Notes under the pieces: model-generated
What the model saw: only the letters and a program-made list of their open reading frames with translations
Database searches by the model: none
Told to the model about the DNA's origin: nothing
Source of the DNA: CAZUHK01 sp964620345
GTDB taxonomy: Bacteria; Planctomycetota; Phycisphaerae; Phycisphaerales; Zrk34
Length of the DNA stretch: 54,088 nucleotides
Direction: 5' to 3'
NCBI GenBank assembly: GCA_964620345.1
Contig: CAZUHK010000004.1
Location: forward strand, 1 to 54,088
Part shown: positions 44,409 to 53,842 of the stretch, one piece after another
Layout: every line of letters starts with the position of its first letter
Numbering within the stretch: position 1 is the stretch's first letter
Made by a program: the position numbers and the translations under genes

Positions 44409-45632
44409 TCAGTTGCGTTCGCGGATCAGCCGGGCGTCGGCCCAGTCGGCGTGGTCGGCGATGTCCAGGTCTTCGCCGGGCTCGACGAGCAGCGTCAGCC
44501 GATCGGCCCCGGCGATGTCCACGCGAATCTCGCGCGGCTTGTCTTTGCCGGTCATCCGCTGGCGAAGTTTCTCGCGGCCGTCGGCGAGGACAACGAACAC
44601 GCAGTCGCCGCGGCCGGCGGTATGGGCGTCGATGCCGATCATCGCGGCGAGCACATCGTAGCGCCCCGCGGCATACTCGATCCGCGCCGCCGCGTGCGTG
44701 CCCAGGCCCTTGTCGTACGTCCGCCCGCCCAGGGTGATCGGGTTGCCCATGACCGAGCGGTCGCGCTGGATCGGCCAGGTCGGCAGCGTCGCGATGCCCT
44801 CGCTGCGCGCGTTGATCGGTTCCAGGTCGGACAGGAACACCATCCGTTCGCTGCGCACGTCCAGGCGGGTGACCTTGTTCCAGGGGATGGCGAGAATGAC
44901 GCCGTCGTCGCGCTCGAGCGTGAGCACCTTGCCGTCGAGCGACTTGGCGCGGCCCCACACGGCCGAGCCATCGGTCAGCGCCGCGCGGGCCGCGCCGGTC
45001 AGGTCCGGCCGGCCGGCGGTGACGGCGAAGACCAGGCCGTAGATGTTCTTGCGGTCGATCTTGCGCGGCTTGTCGTTCCAGAAGAACGCCGCCTCGCGCT
45101 TGCCCAGCGACTCGATCACGCCGCGCACTTCGGTGAGCTTGTCATCGCGGCGGACGAACAGCGCATCGCGGTTGTCGGTTTGGTCGTCGATCGCCGCGGC
45201 GAAGGCCGAGTCGGTCACGACCACGCCGTCCTGATTCACTTCGACGCCCAGTTGCACGGCCCGGACCGAGGCGACGGGCAGTTGCGTCGCCTTGCCCGCG
45301 GTCCAGTCGAGCGTAAGCGTGCCCGAATCGAAGATGAGCTTGTCGGCCAGGAGCACCGAGCCGTCCAGCAGATACACGCGCGGCTTGGTGGTGGGCTTGC
45401 CGGCCTTCTCCGCGGTGTCGATGCGGCGTAGCGCCTGCAACGACACGCGCTTGTCGCCGTGGTGCACCTGACCGGCGTCGTCGATGCGCTGCACGTCGGC
45501 CTCGATCGACGAGCCGTCGAGCCGCACGAGCGTGTCTTCGGCCAGGGCGGAAGAGGGATTGACCGCCAAGGTCGCCAGGAGCGCCAGGAGACAAAGGGCA
45601 TCACTCGTGTTGCGCCGATCGCTGCTGAACAA
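44409..45632 (-). CDS. Secreted NPCBM-domain protein
   Basis: A 407-residue exported protein with signal peptide DALCLLALLATLAVNPSSALA, encoded by 9-nt units of repeat locus G. The C-terminal part (about 270-405) matches the NPCBM carbohydrate-binding module: YDKGLGTHAAARIEYA, a central ADGREKL strand and RLTLLVEPGED. Residues 40-260 are repeated short beta segments. The start is a TTG at 45632 with AGGAG 9 nt upstream, itself part of the locus. Its downstream neighbours are the protease set; a polysaccharide-binding envelope role is likely. Confidence 0.8.
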   Translation of the reverse strand: MFSSDRRNTSDALCLLALLATLAVNPSSALAEDTLVRLDGSSIEADVQRIDDAGQVHHGDKRVSLQALRRIDTAEKAGKPTTKPRVYLLDGSVLLADKLIFDSGTLTLDWTAGKATQLPVASVRAVQLGVEVNQDGVVVTDSAFAAAIDDQTDNRDALFVRRDDKLTEVRGVIESLGKREAAFFWNDKPRKIDRKNIYGLVFAVTAGRPDLTGAARAALTDGSAVWGRAKSLDGKVLTLERDDGVILAIPWNKVTRLDVRSERMVFLSDLEPINARSEGIATLPTWPIQRDRSVMGNPITLGGRTYDKGLGTHAAARIEYAAGRYDVLAAMIGIDAHTAGRGDCVFVVLADGREKLRQRMTGKDKPREIRVDIAGADRLTLLVEPGEDLDIADHADWADARLIRERN

Positions 45633-45678
45633 CTCAGTATCTCCTGCGTGTCTCCGCGTGCTCTGTGCGCTCTGTGGC
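45564..45678. repeat. Degenerate 9-nt arrays (locus G), partly coding
   Basis: Left arm 45564-45599: CGCCAAGGT, CGCCAGGAG twice, ACAAAGGGC. Right arm 45641-45678: CTCCTGCGTGT, CTCCGCGTG, CTCTGTGCG, CTCTGTGGC. The arms are of the same type but have diverged. On the minus strand the left arm encodes CLLALLATLAV of a signal peptide, and the right arm contains the GGAG ribosome site. Confidence 0.75.
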
Positions 45679-45686
45679 AGACCGCC

Positions 45687-46841
45687 TCAGCGGTTTTCTT
45701 CCTGGAGGGTGCGGTAGTACTGCTCGACCAGTTCGCGGTAGCGTTCGGGGTACTTGGCCTTGATGGCGTTGAGGACTTCCTCGCGTTCTTTTTCGCGGGC
45801 CTCGCCCCAGGACTCGTTGCCGCGGATGACGCGGCCGAGGTCGCCGATGCGCGCGGCGCCGGGCGAGACGGACGACTGGTCGGCCGGGCCGCCGGACTGC
45901 TGGTTGCCCGAAGGCGCCCCGCCGCCGCCGGGGGCACCCTGCTGGCCGCCGCCGCCGCCGCCCCCACCGCCGCCGCCCTTGTTTTCTTCCTTCTCGGCTT
46001 CCTCGATCAGCTTGTCGAGCATCGCCACGATGCGCTGCTGCTCGCCCTGGGTGGTCTTGCCCGACTCTTCGATGTCCAGCCGGCGGCGGGAGTAGTCCAT
46101 GCGATCGGACACGTCGACGATCGAACCCTCCTCCAGGTAGCTCAGCTCGTCGATCAGGTGCAGCGCGCCGATGACCATGCGCTCCGAGGCGAACGGGTAG
46201 TTCTTCGCGAAGGTCTTGAGCGTCTTGAGCGCGGCCTTGCGGTCGAGCGTCTCGGCCTGGGCCATGCCCTTGAGGAACATCGCGTCGCCCGAGTGCAGCG
46301 TGCGGACGATCTGCTCATCGACGGTGATCTGCTCCAGCAGCGGCAGGGCCTTCTCGTGATGCTCGTCCATCGCGTACGCCCGGGCCATGTAGAACTTCGC
46401 GTACGCCGTGAGGTACGGATCGTCCCGCTCGGCGAGCTTGCCCAGCAGGGCGATCGCTTCGTCGGTGCGCTCCTGGCCCAGCAGCTTCATCGCCTGGTCG
46501 TAGTCGGGGTAGAGCACGCGCAGCGATTGGCTGATGAGCGACGGCTCGACGCCGCCGCCGTCCTGGGGCGCTACACCGATGATCTTTGCCGCGGCCCTGC
46601 GCTGGTCCGCGGTGTAGTCGTCGGACGACTGCACGTGCTCGACGAAATCGGCGCGGACCTTGAGCGGGTTGGGCGGCTCGAAGTCGGCGTCGGCGTCGAT
46701 CGGCGGGGGCGCCGGGGGCTGGTCCGCGCCATCGGGATTGTTCTGGATACGACGGGGCTCGGGCTGGTCCGGCTGGTCCTGCGCCGCGGCGAACGGCGCG
46801 GCGGCCAGCGTGACGATCAGGCAAAGGGCGATGCGGTTCAT
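45687..46841 (-). CDS. Secreted tetratricopeptide-like helical protein
   Basis: A 384-residue protein with signal peptide LCLIVTLAAAPFAAA, an acidic Pro-rich linker (25-60) and about six TPR-like helix pairs (90-270; for example DEAIALLGKLAERDDPYLTA and HEKALPLLEQI). A Gly-run of eleven residues near 295 and Gly/Gln/Ser spacer lead to a conserved C-terminal helix ending YRELVEQYYRTLQEENR. It probably scaffolds protein contacts in the periplasm beside the coiled-coil and VWA proteins. I do not recognise a named family. Confidence 0.8.
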   Translation of the reverse strand: MNRIALCLIVTLAAAPFAAAQDQPDQPEPRRIQNNPDGADQPPAPPPIDADADFEPPNPLKVRADFVEHVQSSDDYTADQRRAAAKIIGVAPQDGGGVEPSLISQSLRVLYPDYDQAMKLLGQERTDEAIALLGKLAERDDPYLTAYAKFYMARAYAMDEHHEKALPLLEQITVDEQIVRTLHSGDAMFLKGMAQAETLDRKAALKTLKTFAKNYPFASERMVIGALHLIDELSYLEEGSIVDVSDRMDYSRRRLDIEESGKTTQGEQQRIVAMLDKLIEEAEKEENKGGGGGGGGGGGQQGAPGGGGAPSGNQQSGGPADQSSVSPGAARIGDLGRVIRGNESWGEAREKEREEVLNAIKAKYPERYRELVEQYYRTLQEENR

Positions 46842-46863
46842 GTCATGCTCCGGTGGCGGGGGC

Positions 46864-48792
46864 TTACGGCTCGACCATGCGCTCGGCCATCTGGCCGACG
46901 TCTTCCTGTCGATCGGCCACGCGATGAATCTCGCGGCGCATCTGCTGGTCGAGCGGCCGATCCTTGGGGCGCGCCGCGTCGAACGATTCGGTGCGACGGT
47001 TCACGCGCAACTGCGCGCTCTTGAGCAGCTTCAGCTCGGCCGAGTTGGGCACCAGCGGCGGCAGTTGCTCCTGCTGTTGCTGTTGCTGCTGCTGCTGTTG
47101 CTGCTGCTGCTGTTGTTGTTGTTCCTGGGCTTTTTCCAGGGCTTCGATGAGTTCTTCGAGGGTCTTTTCGATTTCTTTCTGAAGATCCTGCGTGTACGAG
47201 CCGGTGTCCTGGTTTTCCAGGAACCGGGAGACGGTCTGCAGATCCTGTTCGAGCTGCTCGACGATGCGGGGGAACACGACGGTGGTGCCGTCCTCCTTGA
47301 TGATCTGCAGCGCGCGGTGGGCCAGCTCGGCCAGCTCGCGTTCTTCGTTGGCCATGTTGGCCGCGGACAACTGCTCGGCGCGGGTCAGCGGGGCGTCGCG
47401 CCAGGTGTCGGCGTCGTGGCGTTCGAGGCGCTTGGTGTTGACCGCGGCGGTGTCGAGGGTGACGGGGCGCTGGCGTTCGAGCATGGCGCGGAAGCGGGCC
47501 TCGAGCGCGGCGAGGATTTCCTCCTGCATGTCTTCGCGAAGCTGCTTGAGGCGTTCTTCGATCTGGGCCTGGGCCTGCTCGAGCTCGTCGATGGCGCGCT
47601 GCTGCTGCTGGCCGGCGTTCTTGGGCTGATCCTTGCGCAGGTCATCGGAGGCCTGCTTCATGCGCTTCTGGGCCTGCTGAACCTGCTGCTGGCCGGGCTG
47701 GGGCTGCTGGTCGCCGCCCTGCTGGCCGCCCTGCTGGCCGGCTTGTGCCATTTGCTTCCCGAGGTCGCCGGTCTGCTTGGCGGTGTCGTCCTGCTGGTCG
47801 GCGACCTTGTCCTTGTGATCCTCGGGCAGGCGGGCGATGCGTTGCTTCTCACGCTCCAGCTCATTCAGGGCACGCTTCAGCTCATCGATCGCCTTGTCCT
47901 GATCGCCTTCGGCGGCCTTGCCCTTGCCCTTGCCCAGGTTCTGCTCGGCCTGCTTCTGATGGTCGGCCGCCTTGGCCACGTTCTGCGCACCCGGCGTCGG
48001 CGGGCCGTCCTGCTGCTGGCCACCCTGTTGGCCACCTTGCTGGCCGCCTTGCTGGCCACCCTGTTGACCGCCTTGCTGGCCGCCTTGTTGGCCGCCCTGT
48101 TCGCCGGCGCCCATGGCTTTGGCGGCGTCCTGGGTTTCGCGGCGGAGCTTGGCCTGCTGGTCGGCCACGTCACCGAGGCCGGCGATGCCCTTGGCCCGCT
48201 CCTGTTGATTTTTTTGCTTTACATCCTGCTGCTTGGCGATCAGATCTTTGACCTGCTGGATTTTCTTTTCCAGGTCGGCGATCGCCTTGTCGCGGTCGGA
48301 CATCGTCTGCGACTCGCGCTTGAGCTTCTGCTCCTGTTCGATCAGCTCGTCGATCTGCTTGGCCCATTTTTCGAGCTGATCGATCTCATCGAGCCGGCTG
48401 TCCATCTCGTCGCGACTGGTGAGGATGTCGATGAGCTGATTGAGCTCGCCGATGACCTGCTCCTGTTCGAGCTTGGCCTGTTCGAGTTCGCCGCGGTTGA
48501 ACTGGTCGCGGATGGCCTGCATCTTGTCGCGCAGGCGGACTTCCTTGGAGCGGGTCAGGGCGGCGATGAGCTTGGCCGCCTGGTCCGGCTCGGTCTCTTC
48601 CAGCGCCTCGGCGAGCTGGACGAACTTCTGCTCCATCTCGCGGACCATGCGGACCGCGTTTTCCTGTCGCACGCCAAGCGGCGAGGTCGGCCGCTCGGCC
48701 CCGGCGTCCGGCGCGGCGTCCTGAGCCAGCAGGGGACCGGCGAGCAGCACCGCCGCCAGCCCCGCCGTCAGTGCGCAAATCCCGATTTTCAT
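46864..48792 (-). CDS. Secreted coiled-coil protein with Gln/Gly-rich low-complexity tracts
   Basis: A 642-residue exported protein (signal peptide ICALTAGLAAVLLAGPLLAQ). Long heptad-repeat helices (about 50-225 and 290-460) are rich in Glu, Lys, Gln and Asp. Two tracts stand out: a repeated GGQQ segment (about 230-262) and a run of about 20 Gln near 560. No enzyme motif is present. Proteins of this form lie next to DUF4175-like and VWA genes in planctomycete operons and are probably structural. The Gln run is a CTG/TTG trinucleotide array on the plus strand and may vary in length. Confidence 0.8.
   Translation of the reverse strand: MKIGICALTAGLAAVLLAGPLLAQDAAPDAGAERPTSPLGVRQENAVRMVREMEQKFVQLAEALEETEPDQAAKLIAALTRSKEVRLRDKMQAIRDQFNRGELEQAKLEQEQVIGELNQLIDILTSRDEMDSRLDEIDQLEKWAKQIDELIEQEQKLKRESQTMSDRDKAIADLEKKIQQVKDLIAKQQDVKQKNQQERAKGIAGLGDVADQQAKLRRETQDAAKAMGAGEQGGQQGGQQGGQQGGQQGGQQGGQQGGQQQDGPPTPGAQNVAKAADHQKQAEQNLGKGKGKAAEGDQDKAIDELKRALNELEREKQRIARLPEDHKDKVADQQDDTAKQTGDLGKQMAQAGQQGGQQGGDQQPQPGQQQVQQAQKRMKQASDDLRKDQPKNAGQQQQRAIDELEQAQAQIEERLKQLREDMQEEILAALEARFRAMLERQRPVTLDTAAVNTKRLERHDADTWRDAPLTRAEQLSAANMANEERELAELAHRALQIIKEDGTTVVFPRIVEQLEQDLQTVSRFLENQDTGSYTQDLQKEIEKTLEELIEALEKAQEQQQQQQQQQQQQQQQQQEQLPPLVPNSAELKLLKSAQLRVNRRTESFDAARPKDRPLDQQMRREIHRVADRQEDVGQMAERMVEP
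47059..47125. repeat. Trinucleotide array encoding poly-Gln
   Basis: About 20 consecutive CTG/TTG triplets (plus strand), read as Gln codons on the minus strand. Trinucleotide arrays can vary in length by slippage. Confidence 0.85.
48010..48104. repeat. 12-nt tandem array encoding GGQQ repeats
   Basis: Near-identical 12-nt units (form TGCTGGCCGCCT and variants) encode the GGQQ repeat of the coiled-coil protein. About seven units are present. Confidence 0.85.
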
Positions 48793-48880
48793 CGCAGTGC
48801 TCCGGTTGGCATGGTTTGTCAGTATAGAGACGCCCTGGCCCGGCTCATTTGTGCAGGACGTGGGCCCATCCTCGCGGGCC

Positions 48881-51136
48881 TCAATCCCTGAACATGTCCT
48901 CGATGCGTTTTTCGAGTTCCTTGACGGTGCGTTCTTCGATGTCCTGCTGGCTGCGGAGGATTTCGCGCAACAGGTTGACCATCTCCTGGTAGCCCTCGCT
49001 CTTGATCATGCTGCGGAGGATCTGGCGCATCTGGTCGAGCAGTTGGTCCTGGCCGGCGACGCCCGCCTCGAGCGCGGCGCGGCGCTGGGCGGCGCTGACG
49101 GTGGTCTTGCGGGCGGTGTCGAAATGATCGGCCACCGGCGGCACGGCCCGCTGGGCGAGGGATTGCAGCGGTTGGATGATCCGCTCGGCCAGGCGCGTCT
49201 GCAGCGTGCCGCCGTCTTCCTCGAGGCGGTTGTTAATCACCTCCTGGAGAATCTGCTCGTATTGCGCGGCGATGCCCTCGCACCGGCCCGCGGCCAGACG
49301 CTGCTTCTTCTCGATGTCGCTGACCGTCCGCCACTGCTCGGCGGTGAGCTTGTCCTGGGCGTCGTCCAAGCCCGCGAGCAACGCCCGGGCCTCGACCAGC
49401 AGGTCCTGCTGATCGCTGATCAGTCGCTCAAACTCGACACGCTGCTCGCTCTCGCGCCGCAGCAGCTCGGCCCGGAGTTCGTCTTCGCTGACGACCTTCA
49501 ACGCGAACGCGGTCGATGCGCCGACCTTCGGCGAGCCGTCCTCATGGGTGACGCGATCGTTGTCCGTCGCCTCGACGGTGAAGCTGATCATCACGTCCGG
49601 CACCAGGCCCAGGGGCTCGACGTCGAAGCGGTGGACGAACTCATCGATCTGCTCGGCCGGCAGGTCGGGCGCGTCGGGGCCTTCGATGGCCAGGCGTTGG
49701 GGGTCGCCGGTCGCGGCCGATTCCTCGAACGTGCCGGTGACCTGGTGGGTGAGCTCGAGCTTGGTCATGGCGTAGTCATCGTGGGCGCGGATGGCGATGG
49801 GGATGACCGCGCGTTCGGTGATCAGGTCGCCGATGCCGCGGAGCACGGCCCGGACGCGGGGCGGGCGGTCGGGGCGGACCTTGAGCAGGAAGCGGATCGG
49901 CCGCCGGCCGGCCAGGCCGTCGGTGTCTTCCATGCGGATGCCGTAGGCGCCGCTTTGCACCTGGTCGGCGTCGAGGGTGACCGTCGCGCGGCGCGGGCCG
50001 GCCTCGTAAACGCGGGTCGTGTCCTCGCCATCGGCGCCGACGGTGATCTGCCGGCGCGGGGCGTGGGTGATGGTCATCGGCCCGGACCAGTCGCGACCCC
50101 GCTCGATCGACGCCTTGACCAGCGGCTTGGTCGCTTCGATCGCTAGTTCGATCCGGCTGCCCTGGGGCACCTCGTAGGCGCCGCTGTCGGTTCGGATTTC
50201 GTGGGGCGCCTTGCCGATGTACTCCGGCGGGGCGACCACGACGCTCAGGCCCGAGCCGCCGGGGATCAGCGTCGGCCGCTCGACCGTGGTCACCCGGATG
50301 TACTCGGTCGCCGCGTCGTTGCCGCGCACGCGAAAGCGGAACGGCGTCAGCACGTTGCGGAAGGTGATGTTGAACTCGTCATCGCCGACCAGCGCCATCT
50401 GCTCGGTCGCCCACCGGCCGTCTTCGGGGCGGTGATCGACATAGGTCAGGTCGGGCACGATGCCCTGAGCGCGGACGCGCAGGACCATGTCATCGCCCTC
50501 GGGCACGACGAGCTCGCCGTCGGCGTTGAGGCCCAGCACGGTCAGGTGGGTTTCCTGCGGCCATTGGGCCGCGCCCAGCAGCAGGTTGCGGTCGGCCCAG
50601 GTGCCCATGACGCTTGGCGCGGCGACGGCCATGGCCGCCAGCACCACCGCCGCGCCGATGCCCCAGGCCATCGTGCGGTTGCGCGTGCGGGTGTCGACCA
50701 CATCGTCGAAGTTGATCGGCTGGGCGCGGCCGACGCCCTGGCTGATCGCCTCGGCGATCAGCACCGGCGAGGCGCCCATCCGCGAGGGATCGGTCACGCG
50801 CGACAACTGCAACGCGCTGATCAGCCCGTCGCCCAGCTCGCGGTGGCGGCGTTCGACCTGGATCGCCAGCGCGTCATCGTCCAGCGGCTGGCGCAGCGGC
50901 CGGATGAGCCGACGGTAAATCACCCAGCCGACCAAGCCGAGCATGATCGCGAGCATGATGACCCGCTGCGGGCGGTCCATGCGGAAGTAGCGGTCGACGC
51001 CCAGGGAAACGAAGAACAACGCCGCGAGGGTGAGCATCAGGCGGCTAAGCCCGTCGATCCAGAACCACGCGGCGATGCGCCGGCGGACGTGACCGAGCTT
51101 CTGCGTCAGGGAGGTGGGGAGGTTGGCGGTGGTCAT
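48881..51136 (-). CDS. DUF4175-like membrane protein
   Basis: A 751-residue protein with two adjacent N-terminal membrane helices (about 30-48 and 56-74) and a third near 150. A large beta-rich extracytoplasmic region (about 175-470) includes YIGKAPHEIRTDSG and a repeated PDRPPRVRAVL block. A C-terminal coiled coil (about 560-750) is rich in Glu, Arg and Gln. The topology fits DUF4175-type proteins, common in planctomycete and bacteroidete VWA operons. The ATG at 51136 (MTTANLPTS) is the first start after the gap; the preceding sequence back to the N-run reads as Pro/Ser/Asp filler and is treated as non-coding. Confidence 0.8.
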   Translation of the reverse strand: MTTANLPTSLTQKLGHVRRRIAAWFWIDGLSRLMLTLAALFFVSLGVDRYFRMDRPQRVIMLAIMLGLVGWVIYRRLIRPLRQPLDDDALAIQVERRHRELGDGLISALQLSRVTDPSRMGASPVLIAEAISQGVGRAQPINFDDVVDTRTRNRTMAWGIGAAVVLAAMAVAAPSVMGTWADRNLLLGAAQWPQETHLTVLGLNADGELVVPEGDDMVLRVRAQGIVPDLTYVDHRPEDGRWATEQMALVGDDEFNITFRNVLTPFRFRVRGNDAATEYIRVTTVERPTLIPGGSGLSVVVAPPEYIGKAPHEIRTDSGAYEVPQGSRIELAIEATKPLVKASIERGRDWSGPMTITHAPRRQITVGADGEDTTRVYEAGPRRATVTLDADQVQSGAYGIRMEDTDGLAGRRPIRFLLKVRPDRPPRVRAVLRGIGDLITERAVIPIAIRAHDDYAMTKLELTHQVTGTFEESAATGDPQRLAIEGPDAPDLPAEQIDEFVHRFDVEPLGLVPDVMISFTVEATDNDRVTHEDGSPKVGASTAFALKVVSEDELRAELLRRESEQRVEFERLISDQQDLLVEARALLAGLDDAQDKLTAEQWRTVSDIEKKQRLAAGRCEGIAAQYEQILQEVINNRLEEDGGTLQTRLAERIIQPLQSLAQRAVPPVADHFDTARKTTVSAAQRRAALEAGVAGQDQLLDQMRQILRSMIKSEGYQEMVNLLREILRSQQDIEERTVKELEKRIEDMFRD

Positions 51137-51205
51137 GGGTGTGTTTGGGTTCGGGGGGCGATCCCGGTCTTCGCTCGAAGACTCGCTCAGACGCGGGCTT
51201 GGGTT

Positions 51206-51305
51206 NNNNNNNNNNNNNNNNNNNNNNNNNNNNNNNNNNNNNNNNNNNNNNNNNNNNNNNNNNNNNNNNNNNNNNNNNNNNNNNNNNNNNNNNNNNNNNN
51301 NNNNN
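51206..51305. other. Assembly gap (100 N)
   Basis: Exactly 100 N, the usual placeholder for an unknown gap. It hides the end of the VWA gene. A 16-nt palindrome, GTCTTCG-CT-CGAAGAC (51167-51182), stands close to its left edge. Confidence 0.98.
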
Positions 51306-53839
51306 CGTTTGCGCAAGGCCCATTCAAGGGTGAGCAGGATGACCAGGAGAATGAGCAGGCGGCTGGTGTCCCACAGTTCGGCCGGGCGGCCCTGGATGAC
51401 GATCGTTTCGCTGCGCATCGGCAGGGCGTCGGGCAGATCGGCCACTTCGTCGATCTCGAAGTACGCGCCTTCGGTGCGCTGCGCCAGGTCGCGCAGCAGT
51501 TGGCGGTTGAGGCGCGGGTCGGCGTACTCGATGCGCGGGACCTCGGCGGTGATCTGCTTGGCCACGCGGACCGAACCTTGCTCGCCGCCGGGCAGCTTCA
51601 CGACGATCTCGTTGAGGCCGACCTGCCCGACGATGAACGATCCCTCGTATTCGCCGGGCTTGTTGGCGATGGCGCGCAGCTCGAACGTCTGGCTCTGGCC
51701 GCCGGGGCCGCGCAGCGTCGCGGGGATGGTCGGGTCGTCCAGGGGATTGAACACCGCGTCGAAGAGTTTGGCCGAGACCGACACGCGGGCGCCCACGGGG
51801 TAGATGTCGCGATCGGTGGAGATGCGGCCGCGTTTCTTTTCGCCCATGAGCCGGCCTTCGACGAGGTAGCGGATGGTCTGCACCCAGAACTGGTCGAAGT
51901 ATTGCTCGCCGAGCTTGCGCCATCGCCAGGTGCCGTTGAAGCCCACGAAGACGGTGCGCCCCGGGCCGTACTGCCCGGCGACCAGCAGCGGGCGCTGGCC
52001 GTCGCGGTTGCGCAGGCGCGGGTCGGTGTGTTCGATCAGCACGGGGTTGCCGGGCTTGGCCGCGCGGGCGGGGAACGACCAGTAGATGCCGGGCATCGCG
52101 TCCCAAATGGCGCGGTTGACCGCGGGGTCTTCGTCGAGGCGGAGCATGGGGTGATCGCTGCCGGTCGCCGTGATGCGCAGCGGCCACTGCTTGGTGTGGG
52201 TCATCACCAGCGACTCGACATCCAGCGCCGACAGCTCGCCGATGCTCACCGGCAGCACATCGCGGATCCGCCGGGTGCGAGGCGAATCGACAAAACGCGG
52301 GGTGAACTTGGGCCCGGCCATCCACAACATCCCCCCCGCGTGATCGGTCAGGTACGTCTGGATCGCCTCGACCCACGCCTCGTTGAACTCCTCGGGGTCC
52401 GGGTCGAGCAGCACCAGCACGTCGTACTTGAACAGCTCTTCCTTCGTGGCCGGCAGCTTCTCGATGACGGTGTTGCCCGATTGTTTCATGTCGGCGTCCA
52501 TCGACTGCAGCCAGCAGCTCACATCGGTGGTCTTGTCGCGGATCAGCAGGTTGCTGAGCATGCGGTACTCCCACGATGGAGCGCCCGCGACCAGCAGCAC
52601 GCGGGCCTTGTCGCTGAGCACCTTGACCGCGGCGGATTTTTCGTTGTCGGTCTCCAGCACCTCGTCGTCGAGCTGGGGCACGCGGACGACGAAGACGTAA
52701 TCACCGGCCCGCTCGGGCTTGTGCTCGAAGCGGACGCGCGGCGGGGTGGCGGCGTCGAGGGTGACGTTCTGGCTGGCGACCTTGACCTGGGCGCCGCTGG
52801 AGCCGTCGGCCAGCACCGGCCGGGCCAGCAGATCGACCGGCACGACGCGGCCGTCGTAGCCCTCGGCGGCGATCTGGGCTTCGATCAGGAACGGATCTTC
52901 GCGGAACACGCTGTCGGGCGCCCAGACCTGGGCGACCTTGAGGTTGCGCGGCACGGACGAATCGCCGATGCCGATGGTGTAGATCGGCACGTTCTGGCTG
53001 CGGGCGAAGTCCGCGGCGCTCAGCGGGTCGTCGCCCTCGGTGTTCTGGCCGTCGGAGATCACGACGATCCCGGCCACGGGGTTGCCCGCCAGCGACCGCA
53101 GCGATTCGCGGATCGCCCGGGCGAGGTTCGTCGCCTGCCCGGTCGGCTTAAGCGGCGGCACCGGCTCGCCGACGGCCAGGCCCGCGGGCATCGGCTGGTC
53201 ATCGCTCGCCCGGGGGTCCGCTGACTCGCCGGGGGTCGCGGCGCTTGCGGGGGTTCCGGGGGTTCCGGGGGCGCCGGGGCGGGTCGAGCCCAGGGTCTGG
53301 CGGAGCTTCACATCGCGGGCGAAGCTCAAGACCCGAATCTTGCCCTTGGTCGACAGCTCCCGCAGCAGGCGGGCGTCGTCGTCATCCAGCAGGCGGTTGA
53401 CCACCTGGGCGCGCTGCGGCGGGGCGCTGCGCAGGTCAGCGGGGCTGGTGCCCATCAGTTGCGCGACGCGCACGGCCTCGGCGTCGATGGGGTAGCGGTC
53501 GCGGATGGCGATCGACTGGCTCTCATCGACCAGGACCACGACGAACGGCTCGACGATGCGCTGCGTCGCGATCGCCAGGGCTGGACCCAGCAGCGCAAAG
53601 ACCACCAGCAGAATCACCAGCGATCGCACGGTCGCCAGGGCGACTTTCATGCGGCGGGGCACGGCGGCCATCTCGCGGCGGTACATGAAGAATACGCCCC
53701 AGATCAGCCCGCAGACCAGCGCGAGCATCACGAACACCATCCACGACTGCGGCGCGTTGTCGAAGACGAAATGGGTCTGAGCGCCCTCGGGGATGCGCTG
53801 CGGATCGACGCCGATCAAACTCAACCACCAGTCACTCAC
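51306..53839 (-). CDS. VWA-domain membrane protein, 3' end lost in gap
   Basis: About 844 residues are visible. Two N-terminal helices (about 35-52 and 75-97) are followed by a von Willebrand A domain with the MIDAS motif VVLVDESQSI (DxSxS, about 110). A Pro/Gly-rich insertion (about 190-230) and the rest of the VWA fold (VAGIVVISDGQN) come next. A glutamine-amidotransferase-like segment (about 420-560: VLLVAGAPSWEYRML, LLDPDPEEF) and beta-rich domains follow, with a last helix (LLILLVILLTLEWALRK) just before the gap. The final helix suggests only a few residues are missing. The start is a GTG with AAGGA upstream. Similar VWA proteins act in envelope biogenesis with MoxR ATPases. Confidence 0.83.
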
Positions 53840-53842
53840 CGG

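Noticed and set aside
46660..48891. 743-codon forward frame with long Leu runs
   Set aside because: Antisense to the Gln-rich coiled-coil gene; the Leu runs are the complement of Gln codons.
50201..53224. 1007-codon forward frame spanning the N-run
   Set aside because: Antisense to two recognised genes, rich in His/Arg/Ala, and open across the gap only because N has no stop.
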